Source: Lonicera japonica
Taxonomy: Eukaryota; Streptophyta; Magnoliopsida; Dipsacales; Caprifoliaceae
Direction: 5' to 3'
DNA: 64,000 nucleotides
Assembly (NCBI GenBank): GCA_021464415.1
Contig: CM038468.1
Coordinates: forward strand, 43,091,001-43,155,000
Of the stretch, positions 61,101 through 64,000 are shown piece by piece. The position numbers and the translations under genes are program-made. The notes beneath the pieces were generated by a model. The model saw only the letters and a program-made list of their open reading frames with translations. It had not been told where the DNA came from and ran no database searches. How positions within the stretch are numbered: the stretch's first letter is position 1; each line of letters starts with the position of its first letter.

Positions 61101-63876
61101 ATATGAAGTGTAATGCCTACTTCTATGGTCTTGTGTCCCACCTTAAGTGCTATATGATATCTTCGACTTTCTACTACACGTCTACATCATCATTACAAAA
61201 CAGGACCAACCAAATGCAGTCATAATTGTAGGCTGACAAAGCGAGAAGGGAGATATTGACAGTATCTATTACATCTACAAGTTGGTACAAGAGGGTTTCA
61301 ACTGATAGCTAGGTTAAATATTCAGAACATTATACACAAACAACAAGCAACATATGAAACATAAACGAGGAGGGTTTCAAGCAAAGATAGTAGACTTTCT
61401 TTAAACTTCTAAGCAGATTTTTCAAAATAAAGCCAACAGAGATAATTCAATAAGAGGACACTTTCTGAATAACATGACCATATACCAACTTCGTTTACTT
61501 TCACGATCCAAGAAATGTCTCTCTAGAGGCTATAAAATAAAACGGCAATGAAACACTTACAGAGCAACTTAAAGTAAATGTATATTTCCAAGGGATGTTA
61601 CACTAGGAAGATGTTAGGTCAATCTCATAATAGTAGAGAAGGGACGTAGAGAAGTTACAGGCTTCAGTCATGCACAAGTATTTTCTTAAAAAGAACATCA
61701 CATTCAGCTTCATTTGTCACCGCAAACTTCAATACAATATAATAAATATATATACATGTATATATTGCCCGGCTCAAAAAGGGCATCTGTTCTTTAGTTA
61801 ACAGGCAGACTTCCCCTTTTGAAGGGATAAACTGTTGAATTTTTTTTTAATAAAATTTGGTGGGGATAATCACCATGATGAGTATATCATCTCCACATCA
61901 AAACATTCAACCAAAAAGTGGGCAAGCTGACCATCTAAAATTTCAATTGCCGGAATTGCACATATAGGGTAAATTTCAAGTAAGGTCTTCAAGGACCTTA
62001 AGTCACGGATTGGGCATTTTGTAGGGTCAAACAAATGAGGGTTTTGATGAAACGTGTACATTTCAATTTTGTAGTTAACCCACTTCCCAGTTGTATTTTT
62101 TAAAGAAATTTGGTGGAGATGATCTACTAATGATGGAATCATCTCCACCAAATTTCATCAAAAAACTTCAACAATTTACCTCCTTCAAAGGGGAAGTTCA
62201 CTTGTTAATTAAAGAAAGGAAGCGCTTTCGGGAGCCTGACTATATATATATAATATCACCACTAACAACTCAAACACACAAGAAGAAGATTTTAGTATAT
62301 TCATAGGTGGGCATGGTTACCATTCTGACAGAAACTTCAACGAAGTCTTTGGGGCGCCTGATTTTAAGAACAGAGCCAGAGAAAAATCTGCCATTGAAAG
62401 AAAGAGCATTGGTAGCGTCCTCAGGTGTCAGAAATTCTGCAAGAGCTTGGCCCTTCTCCTTGTTTATCTGCAATTAAAACAACATAAGGTCATCCAAATC
62501 CCCTTAACAACAAACACATGCACCAAAAAGTAAGGGTGCCCTATTTGGAAAATGTAACAACAAACACTTACAATACAGCTTATACACGGCTTCGTTCCTT
62601 GTATAAGGTTAACACCCGATGACACAAGAACGTTATTAAGACAATCCATTAGTGCTTCCTCAGAGGCTGAATCAGGCAAGTTTTCTACATAAAGCCTCCT
62701 CATTGGTCGGGTCGCCTGTGTTAGCTGAATGGAGTCAACAGAAGCATTTGTCTTTGGTGATGGAGCACTTGAAACAACCCCTACAACAGGCTTTGGGGTA
62801 TTTGTTGAAGATTCCAAATTAGACAAAACAGACTTATTAAAATTGCTTTCTTTCCCCGCAGGTGGGAGGTCCCACGCGGCACCTTTCTTCTCTGGAGAAC
62901 GATTAGTTGGGGAAGGAGTCTTAATAGCAGCCTCGGTTCTTCTCTTCCTTGGTGAATAGCCACCAAGACGACTTGCAGAACCGTCCTGTCGTCGGTTTTG
63001 GGTATTTGAACCGTTGCCAGATATCTTCTTCCTCTCCACGTCCAAATGAAGTCTTCTATCTTTAGAGGAATGTGAGGACAACTCTCCATGTTCCCGTACA
63101 TCATAAGAGGTCCATTTATGCGCCCTTGGAGAAAGAGAAATAGACCTTCTACCTTTGTCTTTATCATTATGATCTCTACTCCTTGACCGTCTCCTTTTCT
63201 GCCTTGGATCTTCATGACGAAACTGAGATGATTCTTTCTTTTCCTTTCTCTCAGAAAATTCTGAATCGTGCCACTTCCTGTCTCTAGATCTCTCATCATC
63301 TTCATATCGGATTTTTCTAATGGTTTCCTTTTCAGACTTGCCTCTACTTCTATCTGCATATTTGTCTTTTGTTAAAAAGTCTCTTGAATGCCTCTTCTCA
63401 GGTTCTTTTTCAAAATCATCGCTTCTCCACTCGTCGTTTTTTCTCTTGCCATGAACCCGTCCATCAATCTTACTTTCCTTAGAGTTATCACCAAATTTAC
63501 TTTTGTCCACAGCAGACCTTGATTTGCTTTCATATTCATGACCTTTACCTTTGGCATTCTCTAATTTGCTTTCTTTGGTAAGACTGTGATCTTCTCTCTT
63601 CCTCGATCTTACCTTCGCATCCTCTGAATCATTGTTTCTGTGTCTCTCAGATTCAACACGATCAGAAGCTTTCTTAGATACATTTTTCTCTGAAATTTTC
63701 TCTGCACCTCCAGCAACATCTTCATCATCTACAGATTGTTTCTTGTTCTTACGTCTAAGCATTATCTCATCGAAACTGAAAGGTCTTGTCCGAGCAGCAC
63801 TTCCCTCATTGTGATCATCCCGGCAAAACTCACTCCTGTTTCCATACTTGTCTTTCTTCCGACTAGATCTACTCAT
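55195..63876 (-). CDS. RS-rich U2AF65-like splicing factor with three RRMs
   Basis: Nine minus-strand exons: 62572-63876, 62321-62467, 58786-58860, 58219-58260, 58023-58112, 56999-57109, 56789-56881, 56592-56671, 55195-56080. They total 2,829 bp (942 aa), all GT-AG and in frame. The ATG at 63876 follows an in-frame TGA. Residues 1-390 are a charged RS/RD/KE-rich tail with a TRPFSFDEIMLRRKNKK motif near the start. RRM1 is about 394-478 (LYVENL, ALAEFL), RRM2 about 509-587 (IFIGGV, CAFLEYL). The C-terminal U2AF-homology motif starts at about 613 (TQVIKLKNVL, LEEVLEDVRLECARFG), is interrupted after VKHRNSS by a long acidic insert, and resumes near 894 (FEVGCVLVEYRR … GRIFDGR with the RxF motif). 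This fits a 3' splice-site recognition factor in the nucleus; the exact partner is inferred. Intron 2 is 3.5 kb and holds a MITE and a tandem duplication. Confidence 0.9.
55709..55888 (-). repeat. In-frame 90-bp tandem duplication in the acidic insert
   Basis: Two nearly identical 90-bp units (55709-55798 and 55799-55888) differ at about three bases. They encode a 30-residue repeat, PFNSAKELEEVKTAVETNIS followed by FNDKLDIKS and one variable residue, at about residues 714-773 of the U2AF-like protein. Confidence 0.92.
60713..61023. repeat. Tandem duplication of about 155 bp in intron 2 of the U2AF-like gene
   Basis: Copy 1 (60713-60864) and copy 2 (60865-61023) both run TCTTTATTATCTTAATATTA … TTATAATTACCCATC. 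They differ by a few substitutions and about 6 extra bases near 60945 in copy 2. Confidence 0.9.
61767..62240. mobile_element. Fold-back MITE in intron 2, next to the exon 2 splice donor
   Basis: The arms (about 61767-61893 and 62113-62240) are inverted for about 125 bp. Shared parts include GTTAACAGGCAGACTTCCCC / AACAAGTGAACTTCCCC and AAATTTGGTGG.GATAATC / GATGATCTACTAATGATGG. It is related to the fold-back family at 19201-19571. It is inserted in a TA-rich tract and ends 80 bp from the donor at 62320. Confidence 0.7.
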
Positions 63877-64000
63877 ACTGTTCAAAATGAACTTCCCGCA
63901 GTTGAGAGTTCAGATTTTCCAATATAATACTGAGCGTTCAGAAAGGTTAACAGGATGCTAGGTTGACAAAGCAATCAGCTACTGAGGTTAAAGATTGAGT
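63877..64000 (-). other. 5' leader of the U2AF-like gene
   Basis: Sequence upstream of the ATG, with an in-frame TGA about 36 bp before it. The promoter lies beyond the window edge. Confidence 0.5.

Noticed and set aside
63877..63885. Upstream TTG as the start of the U2AF-like protein
   Set aside because: The first ATG in frame is at 63876, and an in-frame TGA lies a short distance further upstream.

Overview
The window is nuclear DNA of a flowering plant, most likely a eudicot. It is very AT-rich, its genes have GT-AG introns, it is full of small inverted-repeat transposons (MITEs) and retroelement relics, and it encodes plant-specific proteins: a plastid ribosomal protein with a transit peptide, NRT1/PTR transporters and a plant UNC-13/DUF810 protein. 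Gene identities come from translations, domain order and splice sites read by eye. No database search was run.

Layout. 1-3979 (+): 3' part of an UNC-13 homolog (DUF810), whose first visible intron holds a Mutator-like element with an exact 9-bp target duplication. 5271-13544 (-) and 15402-24203 (-): a head-to-tail tandem pair of NPF5.2/PTR3-type proton-coupled transporter genes with the same four-exon structure and very long introns. The downstream copy (A) has two +1 frameshifts and a decayed Ty3/gypsy element in intron 2. The upstream copy (B) reads intact for 591 codons. 24.2-49.4 kb holds no convincing protein gene. It contains Tourist, Stowaway, Mutator-like and hAT-like MITEs (one locus nested three deep), two arrays of quasi-palindromes resembling EnSpm/CACTA subterminal repeats, a 5'-truncated LINE, a relic of an endogenous caulimovirid movement-protein gene, SINE-like sequences and microsatellites. 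49460-49530 (+): an intact tRNA-Gly(GCC) gene. 49943-52790 (-): the gene for plastid ribosomal protein bL28c. 54569-54616: a short organelle-type SSU rRNA fragment. 55195-63876 (-): a nine-exon gene for a 942-aa RS-rich, U2AF65-like RNA-binding protein.

The genes form no operon or single pathway. The order UNC-13-like, RRM/U2AF-like and plastid L28 appears to match the Arabidopsis AT2G33420-AT2G33450 neighbourhood, recalled rather than searched. If so, the NPF pair and the repeats are additions to a conserved block. I found no convincing undescribed system. The points most worth following are the split C-terminal U2AF-homology motif with a long acidic insert, the palindrome arrays, the three-level nested MITE, the frameshifted NPF paralog and the endogenous pararetrovirus relic.
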